A DNA stretch of 23,578 nt, taken from a virus. The stretch's first letter is position 1; each line of letters begins with the position of its first letter. Where the stretch lies: the IMG/VR virus record IMGVR_UViG_3300025168_000687, positions 1 through 23,578 of that record; one strand, given 5' to 3'. Positions 1 through 6,900 of this stretch are shown here, in pieces. The notes beneath the pieces were generated by a model that had not been told where the DNA came from, did no database searches, and worked only from the letters and a program-made list of their open reading frames with translations. Made by a program: the position numbers and the translations under genes.

Positions 1-1782
1 AAATCCCATTTTGTTCCAATACGCTGCTGTATAGCCTTTGTACTTCATATCTTTAGGTGCAACAGGTACTTTCTGTGCGTTAGTTTCAGGCTTAAATCCT
101 TGACTTTTAGCTTCTGTTGTACTAATTACACTACCTAAACTTTTAGAGCCTTCCTTGCGTGCGTAAATACGTCGAAACCAGCGATGTTCACAGCGACTGC
201 CACCCTTAAATAACCAAACCGAATAGCTGTCTGAACCACCCTTACCAAACCCTGCATTTACTACTTTAGTGGTCATAGCTGTAATGTCTTCTTTACGATA
301 TACCTTTTTAGCAGCTACCATCTTTTTACAAAACTCCCTAGATGTGCTTTTAGTCTTTGCAGGATTGTACATATATCTAACTAAATATGTTTTCTCCTCT
401 TGACCTTTTTGTTTAGATTTACCATCTTGCTTACTATCTTGGTATGGCTTTGCACTACCTGTACTAGCTAAATTAGTTTGCTCGTTTAACTCTTTTATTT
501 TTTGGTTTAGGTCATCATCATTGTCATAGTCTACTTCTTGTTCGTCTATAACCTCAAAGTCTTTTAGTAGTTCTTCTTCGCTTTGTCCTAAATCTATAAG
601 AGCATCAGCAATATCTGTGTCTACAAATTTATCTAAATCACTAGCTAACTTTACACCTGTTTCTTCTTCTTGTGTTTCATCATCAATAATGTCTTTGTCA
701 ATATCTATAAACTCTAACGGTTGTAAGGTTTTAAAGTATAGGTTTAGCGATATATTGTTGTATGCTAGTATCTTGTCAAATGCTTCTATAAGCAAGTTCT
801 GAAAAGGCTTAATAACCAAGTTCATCATTAGCTTTGTAGCTGTTTCTAATTCCTCTGCGTTGTTTCCAAGCCCTGTATTGTCTTTAATCCCTAAAAGCAT
901 AGGAGATACTACCCTATGCGATACAAGTATCTTACGGCTGCTCTCATCGCTTAAAAACTGATATTGGTTGTGTGCATCACTTAACTGTACAGGGTCTATT
1001 GTAGCTGCTGTTTCAGGGCTGTCGTTAAATGATAATATAAACTTACCTGCATTACTACTACCTGAAAACTTATCGTAAATACGTCTTTCAATCATCTCCC
1101 TTTCTTCTGCACTAGGTGTGCCTGAATTAAAGTTGATAAGCATACTAGGAGATAGTCCTGATTGTATGTTATTTATATGAAAGTTAGATATTTCTTCTTC
1201 TAGGTCTGCATATTGTAACCCACCTTGATAGTCAGGGGTAGCATAGTACTTGTATCCTGCTCTGTAAGGTTTAACGTACACAATCTCAATAGCTTCATTA
1301 CTCATACCAAAAGCAGGTATGCGCTTTACTTGGTTAATACGGTTGTATTTAGCCCAATCGTTAGAGTAGTAATATGCTTCTATTTCTCCTTTGTCGTTGC
1401 ACTTTTCAGCAGCTAGTTGTTCAACAGGTATATGCTCAACCCTTGCTATCTTTTTTCTGTCTTTACTGTAAATTACCTGCATACTACATTGACCAAACAG
1501 TTTAAGGTCTGCACATAGTTTACGTGTACAATCTTTGTGTAGTAGTGTAATAGCTTGTGCGTATGCATCAGGTTTCTTATTGCTGTCGGTAGCATCTAAA
1601 CCCTTACCGTATATCATCTCACTAATACCATTGATAACAGCATTGTTTGTAGGGCTACCATTATAACGGTCTATTAGGTACTGAAAGTATGAGTTTTTAT
1701 CTCCGTATGTTACAAAAGCCTTACCTTTCTTTTCTTCAATAGTAGGGCTAACATAATTCGATAAACTTAAAGCGTGTATCAT
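1..1782 (-). CDS. Phage portal protein with extra C-terminal domain (3' end missing)
   Basis: The reading frame is open from an ATG at 1782 to the window edge (594 codons, no stop), so the C-terminus is missing. The N-terminal 400 or so residues look like a portal protein of Bacteroidota phages: they begin MIHALSLSNYVSP and contain YGDKNSYFQYLIDRYNGS, SEMIYGKGLD and the helix-rich NNAEELETATKLMMN. The portal forms the dodecameric DNA channel at the head vertex. After an acidic linker (about 690-480) comes a second conserved block with SREFCKKMVAAKKVYRKEDI (about 350-290) and SRCEHRWFRRIYARK (about 210-165). I know this type of block from flavobacterial phage head proteins, often attached to the protease; its function is unknown to me. 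The start overlaps the stop of the preceding gene (ATGA). The identification as portal rests on recalled family resemblance and on context. Confidence 0.8.
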   Translation of the reverse strand, partial: MIHALSLSNYVSPTIEEKKGKAFVTYGDKNSYFQYLIDRYNGSPTNNAVINGISEMIYGKGLDATDSNKKPDAYAQAITLLHKDCTRKLCADLKLFGQCSMQVIYSKDRKKIARVEHIPVEQLAAEKCNDKGEIEAYYYSNDWAKYNRINQVKRIPAFGMSNEAIEIVYVKPYRAGYKYYATPDYQGGLQYADLEEEISNFHINNIQSGLSPSMLINFNSGTPSAEEREMIERRIYDKFSGSSNAGKFILSFNDSPETAATIDPVQLSDAHNQYQFLSDESSRKILVSHRVVSPMLLGIKDNTGLGNNAEELETATKLMMNLVIKPFQNLLIEAFDKILAYNNISLNLYFKTLQPLEFIDIDKDIIDDETQEEETGVKLASDLDKFVDTDIADALIDLGQSEEELLKDFEVIDEQEVDYDNDDDLNQKIKELNEQTNLASTGSAKPYQDSKQDGKSKQKGQEEKTYLVRYMYNPAKTKSTSREFCKKMVAAKKVYRKEDITAMTTKVVNAGFGKGGSDSYSVWLFKGGSRCEHRWFRRIYARKEGSKSLGSVISTTEAKSQGFKPETNAQKVPVAPKDMKYKGYTAAYWNKMGF

Positions 1783-2195
1783 AGTACTATATAATCGTTG
1801 TCGTGTGTGTCGTTAGTAGTATATTCGTTTTTATTAACAGAATAATACTTATTTTGCGTTTGGTCTACATCTTGGTCAGTACAGAATATCTTGTCATTGT
1901 ATATTAAGCTAGATAATTCATCACTATCCCAAGTTTGAGTTTCTAATTGCCATTGATTAGTATTAGCACCCCAAACATCTCCATCTGCATTTAATTGCAA
2001 ATCATAAAATCTCCCCTCTACTAAAGTAAAGGTGTGTGATAGGTTTAAGTAATCCCCACTTTGTGTAAGGGTTACGTCAGTTGTGGTAGATACATTAGTA
2101 GTGTCATCCGTTAGTATAAGCGTAGCACTTGTACTATACAATCTAGGTATAAACTCTATTGTTTGCGAACTTGTACTTGTAGTAAGTATCTTCAT
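1779..2195 (-). CDS. Conserved hypothetical structural protein, 138 aa
   Basis: Unrecognised function. The protein is rich in Thr, Ser, Asp and Asn and predicted mostly beta, with a central LVEGRFYDLQL segment, then IYNDKIFCTDQ and a terminal NEYTTNDTHDNDYIVL. Proteins ending in a similar 'IYKDKIFCT..., YxVNxxxY, NDxI' pattern recur next to portal and capsid genes of flavobacterial phages, as I recall, so a virion or head-tail connection role is likely. It starts right after a terminator and directly at a late-promoter-like motif (2196-2208), so it probably heads its own unit with the portal gene, which it overlaps by ATGA. Confidence 0.7.
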   Translation of the reverse strand: MKILTTSTSSQTIEFIPRLYSTSATLILTDDTTNVSTTTDVTLTQSGDYLNLSHTFTLVEGRFYDLQLNADGDVWGANTNQWQLETQTWDSDELSSLIYNDKIFCTDQDVDQTQNKYYSVNKNEYTTNDTHDNDYIVL

Positions 2196-2208
2196 ATAAG
2201 TATAACGC
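2196..2208 (-). promoter_or_regulatory. Late-promoter-like motif abutting ATG of the 138-aa gene
   Basis: On the minus strand this reads GCGTTATACTTAT followed at once by ATG. It matches the shared element CGTTATAnTTAT-ATG found at four other places. A terminator ends about 20 bases upstream, so transcription of the 138-aa and portal genes needs a promoter here. Promoter function is inferred. Confidence 0.55.
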
Positions 2209-2229
2209 TAAAAAGTGAGAATTTGTAAT

Positions 2230-2261
2230 AAAAAAAGAGGGATGCTATTGCACCCCCCTCT
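2230..2261 (-). terminator. Intrinsic terminator after tail-tube-like gene
   Basis: On the minus strand AGAGGG pairs with CCCTCT around an inner GGTGC/GCATC stem with loop AATA, followed by a run of T. It lies downstream of the gene ending at 2317 and just ahead of the motif at 2196-2208. Confidence 0.8.
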
Positions 2262-2316
2262 ATCATAATTAAAACAAGAACTATTCTCTTTCTTTAGCAA
2301 ATATACAAAAAATATA

Positions 2317-2856
2317 TTAAGCAGGAGTAATTGCTGTTGCTGTACTAATGTCAGGTATTGTAGAGAAGAATGGTGGATTAACCTCACTAGCTACTACCGT
2401 AATAGTAAAGCCCTGCAAATCAGCTGCTGCTGCTCCTGTTAAAATTGTACCACCTGTAACCTCTGCACCGTTGTCTTTTCCTACTAGTAAGTACTTTGTA
2501 GTACCTGCTCCATCAGGATATAGTTCAACAACATAGTGCGCCCTACCTCTGTTTAAGAGTTTTATCTCCTCTTGTGTTGCAACATCTAGGTTTTGAAAAG
2601 TAATGTTTAGAGTACTTTCATAAAAAGTAGTTCCATTTTCTCTGCTTGATGTTACGCTTGTTTCTAAAGATGTTTGACCACCTTTTACTTCAAACTTGAA
2701 AAATTCAGCACTATTATCAGTTGGTAGTGTTACCGTTCCTGATGATGGGCTTAACGCTGCTATCGCTGCGCTATAATCAAGTATGTATACATTTTTGATA
2801 CCTGCGTAAGCTGTCTTACAGCCTATGCCTCTACCTTTTGTTATTGCACAACTCAT
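2317..2856 (-). CDS. Probable major tail tube protein, 179 aa
   Basis: The protein is small, rich in Gly, Thr and Ala, with no membrane or enzyme motifs. It starts MSCAITKGRGIGCKTAYAGI and continues with alternating beta-like segments such as FFKFEVKGGQTSLE, STLNITFQNLD and AHYVVELYPDG. The size, the Thr/Gly-rich beta character and the KGGQ/E-type segments fit tail tube subunits of Bacteroidota siphophages, which polymerise around the tape measure. Its isolation between two terminators is consistent with a highly expressed structural gene. It could instead be a head-decoration or neck protein. The ATG at 2856 is preceded by AAATAAATAAAT, a leader style common in Bacteroidota. Confidence 0.6.
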   Translation of the reverse strand: MSCAITKGRGIGCKTAYAGIKNVYILDYSAAIAALSPSSGTVTLPTDNSAEFFKFEVKGGQTSLETSVTSSRENGTTFYESTLNITFQNLDVATQEEIKLLNRGRAHYVVELYPDGAGTTKYLLVGKDNGAEVTGGTILTGAAAADLQGFTITVVASEVNPPFFSTIPDISTATAITPA

Positions 2857-2871
2857 ATTTATTTATTTATT

Positions 2872-2911
2872 AAAAAAGGGCAGGTAGGATATTCCTAGCC
2901 CACCCCTTTTA
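2872..2911 (-). terminator. Intrinsic terminator after major capsid gene
   Basis: On the minus strand AAAAGGGG...CCCTTTTTT brackets an inner TAGGA-ATA-TCCTA hairpin, ending in a T run. It sits between the capsid stop (2924) and the start at 2856. Read-through into the next gene is possible, since no clear promoter separates them. Confidence 0.7.
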
Positions 2912-2923
2912 TGTTGGTTAATA

Positions 2924-3823
2924 TTAACTTAGCAATACAATATCAGAACCGATACCATACTGAATACCTGCTGTATAGCGCATAACTACACGAACATTTT
3001 GTGAACCATCTAGGTCAGCCATATCAATAACTTTAACTTCATTACGGTCATCTAATAGACCTGTACCAAAGAATAAGTTAGATGCTTGTGCAGCAACTGC
3101 TGTGTTATCAGCTAGTCCACCTGTTGTAAACAACTTGATACCTTGAAAGTTCATTTCTGTCTGTCCTACGTTATAAAGTTCTCTATAACCTAGTGCAGCT
3201 TGTGCAGAGATATAAGCCTTAGCAATATTTTGTGAAATATAGATAGTTAAATCTTCTTTTCCATAAACACCGCTTGGGATAGCATCTACAATAGCACCTA
3301 ATTTAGCCACAACATTTGTAGCAGTAATAGCACCACCTGCTGCAACATCTACAACCGTTCCATCTCCACCTAGTTCAGTAGAAAAGCCATTAAAAGAACC
3401 TTCTCCTGCTGTACCACTCCAAATAGATGTTTCAGTTGCCTTAGCAACCTCAGCAGCTACTCTTGCAATAACATAGTCAGAAAATAAAGGAGGCAATTCA
3501 TCAAAAGCACTAAAGCCCATTTGTGCCGCCTCCCAATCCTGATGTAGTTCCTTTCGGCAAATTTGCAGATTTACTTGCATTTCAGAGGGGGTGAGTACTT
3601 TTTCTGTTAGTGTAAGACCTGATGTTGTAGCATCAAAATCACAGTCAGCAGAACGTACAAGGTTAGAAAATGCTCCTACTTTCATAGCAGCTTTATATTT
3701 GATATTAGGAAGGATAGTAATTGCTCCTTCGTCTAAAGTTTTTGCGGATAGCAAAGCAGCACCTAGATACTTCCCTGCAAACTCTCCACTATAACTTGAA
3801 TTTGTAATTGTTGGATTAGCCAT
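2924..3823 (-). CDS. Major capsid protein (HK97-like), 299 aa
   Basis: This should form the icosahedral head shell. The protein begins MANPTITNSSYSGEFAGKYL and has the charge-poor Ala/Gly/Thr-rich composition of capsid subunits. Recognisable segments are NIKYKAAMKVGAF, the NLQICRKELHQDWEAAQMG stretch (an area I associate with Bacteroidota phage capsids), a Gly/Ala/Val-rich middle, LTIYISQNIAKAYISAQA, and a C-terminal block VRVVMRYTAGIQYGIGSDIV typical of the last strands of the HK97 fold. The gene follows the acidic scaffold-like gene by 15 bases and is followed by a terminator, as expected for an abundant product. Start: ATG at 3823 after an AT-only leader (AAATAAATAAA). Confidence 0.85.
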   Translation of the reverse strand: MANPTITNSSYSGEFAGKYLGAALLSAKTLDEGAITILPNIKYKAAMKVGAFSNLVRSADCDFDATTSGLTLTEKVLTPSEMQVNLQICRKELHQDWEAAQMGFSAFDELPPLFSDYVIARVAAEVAKATETSIWSGTAGEGSFNGFSTELGGDGTVVDVAAGGAITATNVVAKLGAIVDAIPSGVYGKEDLTIYISQNIAKAYISAQAALGYRELYNVGQTEMNFQGIKLFTTGGLADNTAVAAQASNLFFGTGLLDDRNEVKVIDMADLDGSQNVRVVMRYTAGIQYGIGSDIVLLS

Positions 3824-3838
3824 TTTATTTATTTAATT

Positions 3839-4438
3839 TTAGTTGTTAATTTTAGACATTACCTTATCAAGAATGCTTGGTTTTCTGTTTTGTGCAAACT
3901 TAACTCCGATATTGTTATTTTTTTGTTCAGGGTTATGAGCAATAGGCTCGGCAGCAGGTTCAGACAATTCCTCTTTTACTTCTTTCGGTAATTCCTCTGA
4001 TAACTCTACTTCATCTTCACTCATTTCTTCTTTCTTCATATCTTCAATCATAGCTTTGATTTCAGATACTGCTTCTGCTAGTTCTTCTTTAGTAACATAG
4101 CCCATTTCTTCTTCTTCTGCTTCTACTTCTTCTTCAGCAGGTGCTTCTTCTTCGTCTAGGTCTTTAATTTCAGCAATGATGCCTTCTTCTGCTACTACTA
4201 GCATCTTACCATCTTCCATAGTATAATCGCCAACAGGCAACGCTACTTTGTCATCTTCGGTAACTATAAATATTTCTTTTCCTGCTTCAAACGCTTCTGC
4301 TTCTAATACAGTACCGTTGTCTAGCTTTGCAGTCGCTAGTTCTACCTTCTCTTGTGATTGCTCAACATCCTTTACAATGTCAGCAGTTTCTTCACCAAGA
4401 AAAGTTTTAATCTTATTTAACATTTCGGTTGCTTTCAT
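3839..4438 (-). CDS. Acidic scaffold-like protein upstream of capsid, 199 aa
   Basis: A 199-residue, strongly acidic protein with long Glu runs around residues 93-155 (for example EEEVEAEEEEMG), preceded by a compact block with LDNGTVLEAEAFEAGKEIFI and VALPVGDYTMEDGKMLVV. The C-terminus turns basic (NRKPSILDKVMSKINN). Capsid scaffolds are typically acidic, helical, with a short basic capsid-binding tail, and lie directly before the major capsid gene, as here. I also recall this 'NGTxLEAExFEAG...VALPVGxY' block next to capsid genes in Bacteroidota phages. A scaffold removed by the XkdF-type protease is the simplest reading. The start is fixed by the late motif running into ATG. Confidence 0.65.
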   Translation of the reverse strand: MKATEMLNKIKTFLGEETADIVKDVEQSQEKVELATAKLDNGTVLEAEAFEAGKEIFIVTEDDKVALPVGDYTMEDGKMLVVAEEGIIAEIKDLDEEEAPAEEEVEAEEEEMGYVTKEELAEAVSEIKAMIEDMKKEEMSEDEVELSEELPKEVKEELSEPAAEPIAHNPEQKNNNIGVKFAQNRKPSILDKVMSKINN

Positions 4439-4451
4439 ATAACTATAACTA
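4439..4451 (-). promoter_or_regulatory. Late-promoter-like motif abutting ATG of scaffold-like gene
   Basis: The minus strand reads TAGTTATAGTTAT then ATG. It matches the common element except for AG in place of CG. The unit it would drive is scaffold plus major capsid. Confidence 0.45.
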
Positions 4452-4474
4452 TTTAATTAACTTATTTTACATTT

Positions 4475-4882
4475 TTAGCTTAGCTGCTTTGCTTTTAATT
4501 CAGCTTCATCTGCAAGCTTTTGTATTTCTTTTACATATTCTTTATGCGCCCCTAAAGTCATTTCAGCATTTTTATATTCATTTGTTTTGGTAACATCAAC
4601 CCCTAGTTCTCTACCATTTCTGACATATTCATTCATAATATTGACTAAAGGTGCACTTATACCAATACCTGCGCTATACTCACTTGCGTATTGTCTAAAC
4701 TCTTTTGCTAATTGAGCAGCTTGTTGGCTTAATTTAACAAATCTACGTTCAGCCTTTTGACCTTGTGAAAGGTCTTTGTCTACTTTTTTTGTAGCACTTG
4801 TTAATTCTTTTAAGCTACTTAACTCTACTTTAGATAGTTGTTCTTTATTTATTTGAGCAATCTTACTCATCGCTTTTTTCAT
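4475..4882 (-). CDS. Helical protein with MSKIAQIxKEQLS N-terminus, 135 aa
   Basis: Unrecognised. The protein is Lys/Glu/Ala-rich and mainly alpha-helical, with coiled-coil potential over about residues 30-70 and 110-135. Residues 4-21, AMSKIAQINKEQLSKVEL, nearly repeat the N-terminus of the next gene upstream (4900-5424), while the rest of the two proteins differs. It sits between the protease and scaffold genes, so a capsid-core or scaffold-associated role is plausible. The DNA is visibly more A+T-rich than that of the flanking head genes, which suggests later acquisition. An internal ATG 9 bases after the first (MKKA then MSKIA) could be the real start. Confidence 0.6.
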   Translation of the reverse strand: MKKAMSKIAQINKEQLSKVELSSLKELTSATKKVDKDLSQGQKAERRFVKLSQQAAQLAKEFRQYASEYSAGIGISAPLVNIMNEYVRNGRELGVDVTKTNEYKNAEMTLGAHKEYVKEIQKLADEAELKAKQLS

Positions 4883-4899
4883 AATTTATATTTTATACT

Positions 4900-5424
4900 C
4901 TAATTAGTTTTTATTAGTTTATTTAATCTATCACGCATTTTAGAAAAACTTGCAGTAGGTATTTTAACACCTAAATCTTTAGCAGCCTTTTCAGCTTGTG
5001 TAATCATTTTCTCAAAAGAAGAAACATTTTTAGTAGCCTCTTTTATTAAAGGTTTACGTTTTGCAACAAATCTATCTGCGTTTTCATCAAATCTTTTAAA
5101 AGAACTTACAGCACCGCTATAATCTTTATCTGCTCTATTACTGTCTTGTCTCGCTGTTTCAAATTCTCTTTCTAATTTTCTAAATTTATCTGATGCTTTT
5201 TCTGCTATCTGTTTAAGTTTCTTTTGTTCTTTTAAAGCACTTGCAGCAAGTTTGCGGTTTTCTCCTATTGTTTTATTAATTTTAATAATTTCTTTTTCAA
5301 GTGTTTGAGATGAATTAAGAGTTTTGTTTAAGTCATCAACAACACCAAGTTCAACCTTTTGAGTAGATAATTGTTCTTTATGTATCTGAGCAATCTTGCT
5401 CATTGCGTTTTTATTTGTTTTCAT
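4900..5424 (-). CDS. Coiled-coil protein with MSKIAQIxKEQLS N-terminus, 174 aa
   Basis: Unrecognised. A highly charged, almost entirely helical protein; the span from about residue 30 to 150 has coiled-coil character (KEIIKINKTIGENRKLA, KKLKQIAEKASDKFRKLE). Residues 7-22 (NAMSKIAQIHKEQLST) share the short N-terminal motif of the neighbouring 135-aa protein. Position after the protease and before scaffold and capsid suggests a head-assembly or ejected internal protein; the shared N-terminus could be a packaging or protease-processing signal. This is inference only. An internal ATG at residue 8 would give a start equivalent to the motif's own Met. Confidence 0.6.
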   Translation of the reverse strand: MKTNKNAMSKIAQIHKEQLSTQKVELGVVDDLNKTLNSSQTLEKEIIKINKTIGENRKLAASALKEQKKLKQIAEKASDKFRKLEREFETARQDSNRADKDYSGAVSSFKRFDENADRFVAKRKPLIKEATKNVSSFEKMITQAEKAAKDLGVKIPTASFSKMRDRLNKLIKTN

Positions 5425-5432
5425 AATATATA

Positions 5433-5564
5433 TTATACTTTACCTATTCCTTGATTTATCAATTTACCTTTACAGCATTTTGTACTATAAGTATCTTTGT
5501 CTGCACATAAACATCCACGTTTACTGCTTTTAGGACTTGTGCGTGATACTGTTAAATCTTTCAT
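5433..5564 (-). CDS. Small Cys-rich protein, 43 aa
   Basis: A 43-codon frame, coupled by ATGA to the gene upstream. The sequence has GCLCADKDTYSTKCCKGK followed by LINQGIGKV: a C-x-C and a C-C pair that could bind a metal or form disulphides. Short proteins with a 'GCLC...YSxKCC.G...QGIG' pattern are, as I recall, repeatedly found in head regions of flavobacterial phages, which supports it being real. Function unknown. Confidence 0.65.
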   Translation of the reverse strand: MKDLTVSRTSPKSSKRGCLCADKDTYSTKCCKGKLINQGIGKV

Positions 5565-5692
5565 CCTTGCCCTCTGTATTTTTTCTTATAATGTTTGCTA
5601 CCCTTTATGCTACTCATTTTAGTTTTAGCGTGTACACCCTTACGTCTTACTTTAGGTTTTATTATATGCGCTACTTCTATTCTTTTAGCCAT
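5561..5692 (-). CDS. Small basic protein, 43 aa
   Basis: A 43-codon frame whose ATG overlaps the protease stop (TAATG). It is very basic (RIEVAHIIKPKVRRKG, KHYKKKYRGQG), without Cys or membrane segments. The tight coupling on both sides and the compositional continuity with the neighbours support expression. It might bind DNA or an acidic head protein; no family recognised. Confidence 0.55.
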   Translation of the reverse strand: MAKRIEVAHIIKPKVRRKGVHAKTKMSSIKGSKHYKKKYRGQG

Positions 5693-6870
5693 TACTTAAT
5701 AGGTATGCAATTAGGTACTAACTTACCATTCTTTCTTTTCATTCCGTACTGCTCATATCCATCAGTACAAGGTGCTTTAAGTTTGTGTTGCTCACAAGGC
5801 ATAAACCAAGTCTTACCCTCATACTCGTGTTCGTGGTAACTCTCACAACCTATATCCTGTGCTGCTTTTATTGCTAGTTCTTTAGTTGCGTAAGCTAGTC
5901 TATCATCTATAATAGCCATAGTATCGCTAACTACTTCACTCGCTAACTCTAACAACCCTAATTCTTTTAGTTTGCTTTCTGACCATCTCTTGGCAGCTTT
6001 ACCACCCCACAACAAGTAAGATATAGTACCACAAGCTTTAGTGTCGCTTTCATCATAATACTCCTCTGCTCTTGACAAGTAAGAGTACATACGTTTTATG
6101 GTGTTTTCGCTAATAGGTTTGCCTTGTGCTAGTTGTTGCGCTCGTATCTTACCTACTTCTGTTGCACATTTGTTGTTTACTTCTTTGTTAAGGTCTATAC
6201 CTCTTTGTGCGTTATTCTTTACAGCATCAGGATAGTCAGAGTAGCTTTCTAGTTCTTCTTTCTTACCATCCTTATAGCGTTTGTCATTTCTTACAATTCT
6301 GCGTATATAAGATAGCATATCTTGTGCTTCTTCTTCTTCAAAGTCATTTATAGGTTCTTTAGGTCTTTCCATCTTGTCAATGAAATAACCCTCTATTGAG
6401 AAGCCTTTTACTTTGCCTGTTTTTACATAGTCATTCCAAACCTCATCGTTGTTTACTTTAACAACACCCATCCAAGTACCCACAGGCACGTTTAAGCCAT
6501 ACTTTCTAGACTTATCGTGTGTTTCATCTTCTACTAGCCAACTCTCTACTAGCGTAAGCCCATTTAGGCTGTGTTGGTGTTCTAGTGTGCTGTTGTTCTG
6601 ATTGCCTTTCATAAGGTACATTTCAGCAGCCTTACGGATAGTGTCTTTAGAGAAGTAAATATAATACTCATCTTCTCCTTTACGTCTGTATATAGGTTTG
6701 TTAGGAATAAGTAAAGCACCTACTAATAGTTGTTTGTCTATTTGCGCTAGTTGTACTTCTTCGTTTTTTAGTGCAACAAAGTCTTCTTCAATGGCAGGGT
6801 TTTCTACAATAGAGATAGCCTCTATACCCTCTACACTATTTTCATCTAAAATAAGTTCAACTATCCTCAT
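5692..6870 (-). CDS. XkdF-type prohead protease with C-terminal extensions, 392 aa
   Basis: The first 168 or so residues match the XkdF/S78-like phage head maturation protease family: a start MRIVELILDE with 'GIEAISIVENPAIEEDFVAL', then LVGALLIPNKPIYRR, the EHQHS segment at residues 97-101 and KGFSIEGYF at 155-163. His98 or His100 and Ser158 are the likely catalytic residues. It should cleave scaffold and capsid precursors. A second block at about 213-304 (SDYPDAVKNNAQRGIDLNKE, then GTISYLLWGGKAAKRWSESK) is a domain I have seen attached to head proteins in many phages but whose role is unknown to me. The C-terminus (about 335-392) has four Cys and ends KLVPNCIPIK. The late motif abuts the ATG. 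Confidence 0.8.
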   Translation of the reverse strand: MRIVELILDENSVEGIEAISIVENPAIEEDFVALKNEEVQLAQIDKQLLVGALLIPNKPIYRRKGEDEYYIYFSKDTIRKAAEMYLMKGNQNNSTLEHQHSLNGLTLVESWLVEDETHDKSRKYGLNVPVGTWMGVVKVNNDEVWNDYVKTGKVKGFSIEGYFIDKMERPKEPINDFEEEEAQDMLSYIRRIVRNDKRYKDGKKEELESYSDYPDAVKNNAQRGIDLNKEVNNKCATEVGKIRAQQLAQGKPISENTIKRMYSYLSRAEEYYDESDTKACGTISYLLWGGKAAKRWSESKLKELGLLELASEVVSDTMAIIDDRLAYATKELAIKAAQDIGCESYHEHEYEGKTWFMPCEQHKLKAPCTDGYEQYGMKRKNGKLVPNCIPIK

Positions 6871-6883
6871 ATAACTATAACGT
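6871..6883 (-). promoter_or_regulatory. Late-promoter-like motif abutting ATG of protease gene
   Basis: The minus strand reads ACGTTATAGTTAT then ATG, a full match to the element shared by five units. It lies in the 30-base gap after the tape measure gene and would drive the head-gene unit. Confidence 0.55.
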
Positions 6884-6900
6884 TTATTTTTTATATTTTA

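Noticed and set aside
2293-2305. TATATTTG on the minus strand, fitting TAnnTTTG, just downstream of the tail-tube-like gene
   Set aside because: It would fire into a terminator 30 bases later and has no gene start at a fitting distance; likely chance in A+T-rich DNA.
5537-5839. Plus-strand 100-codon frame resembling a membrane protein
   Set aside because: It lies opposite the end of the protease and the 43-aa basic gene; the hydrophobic look comes from the reverse complement of Lys-rich codons. All convincing genes are on the minus strand.
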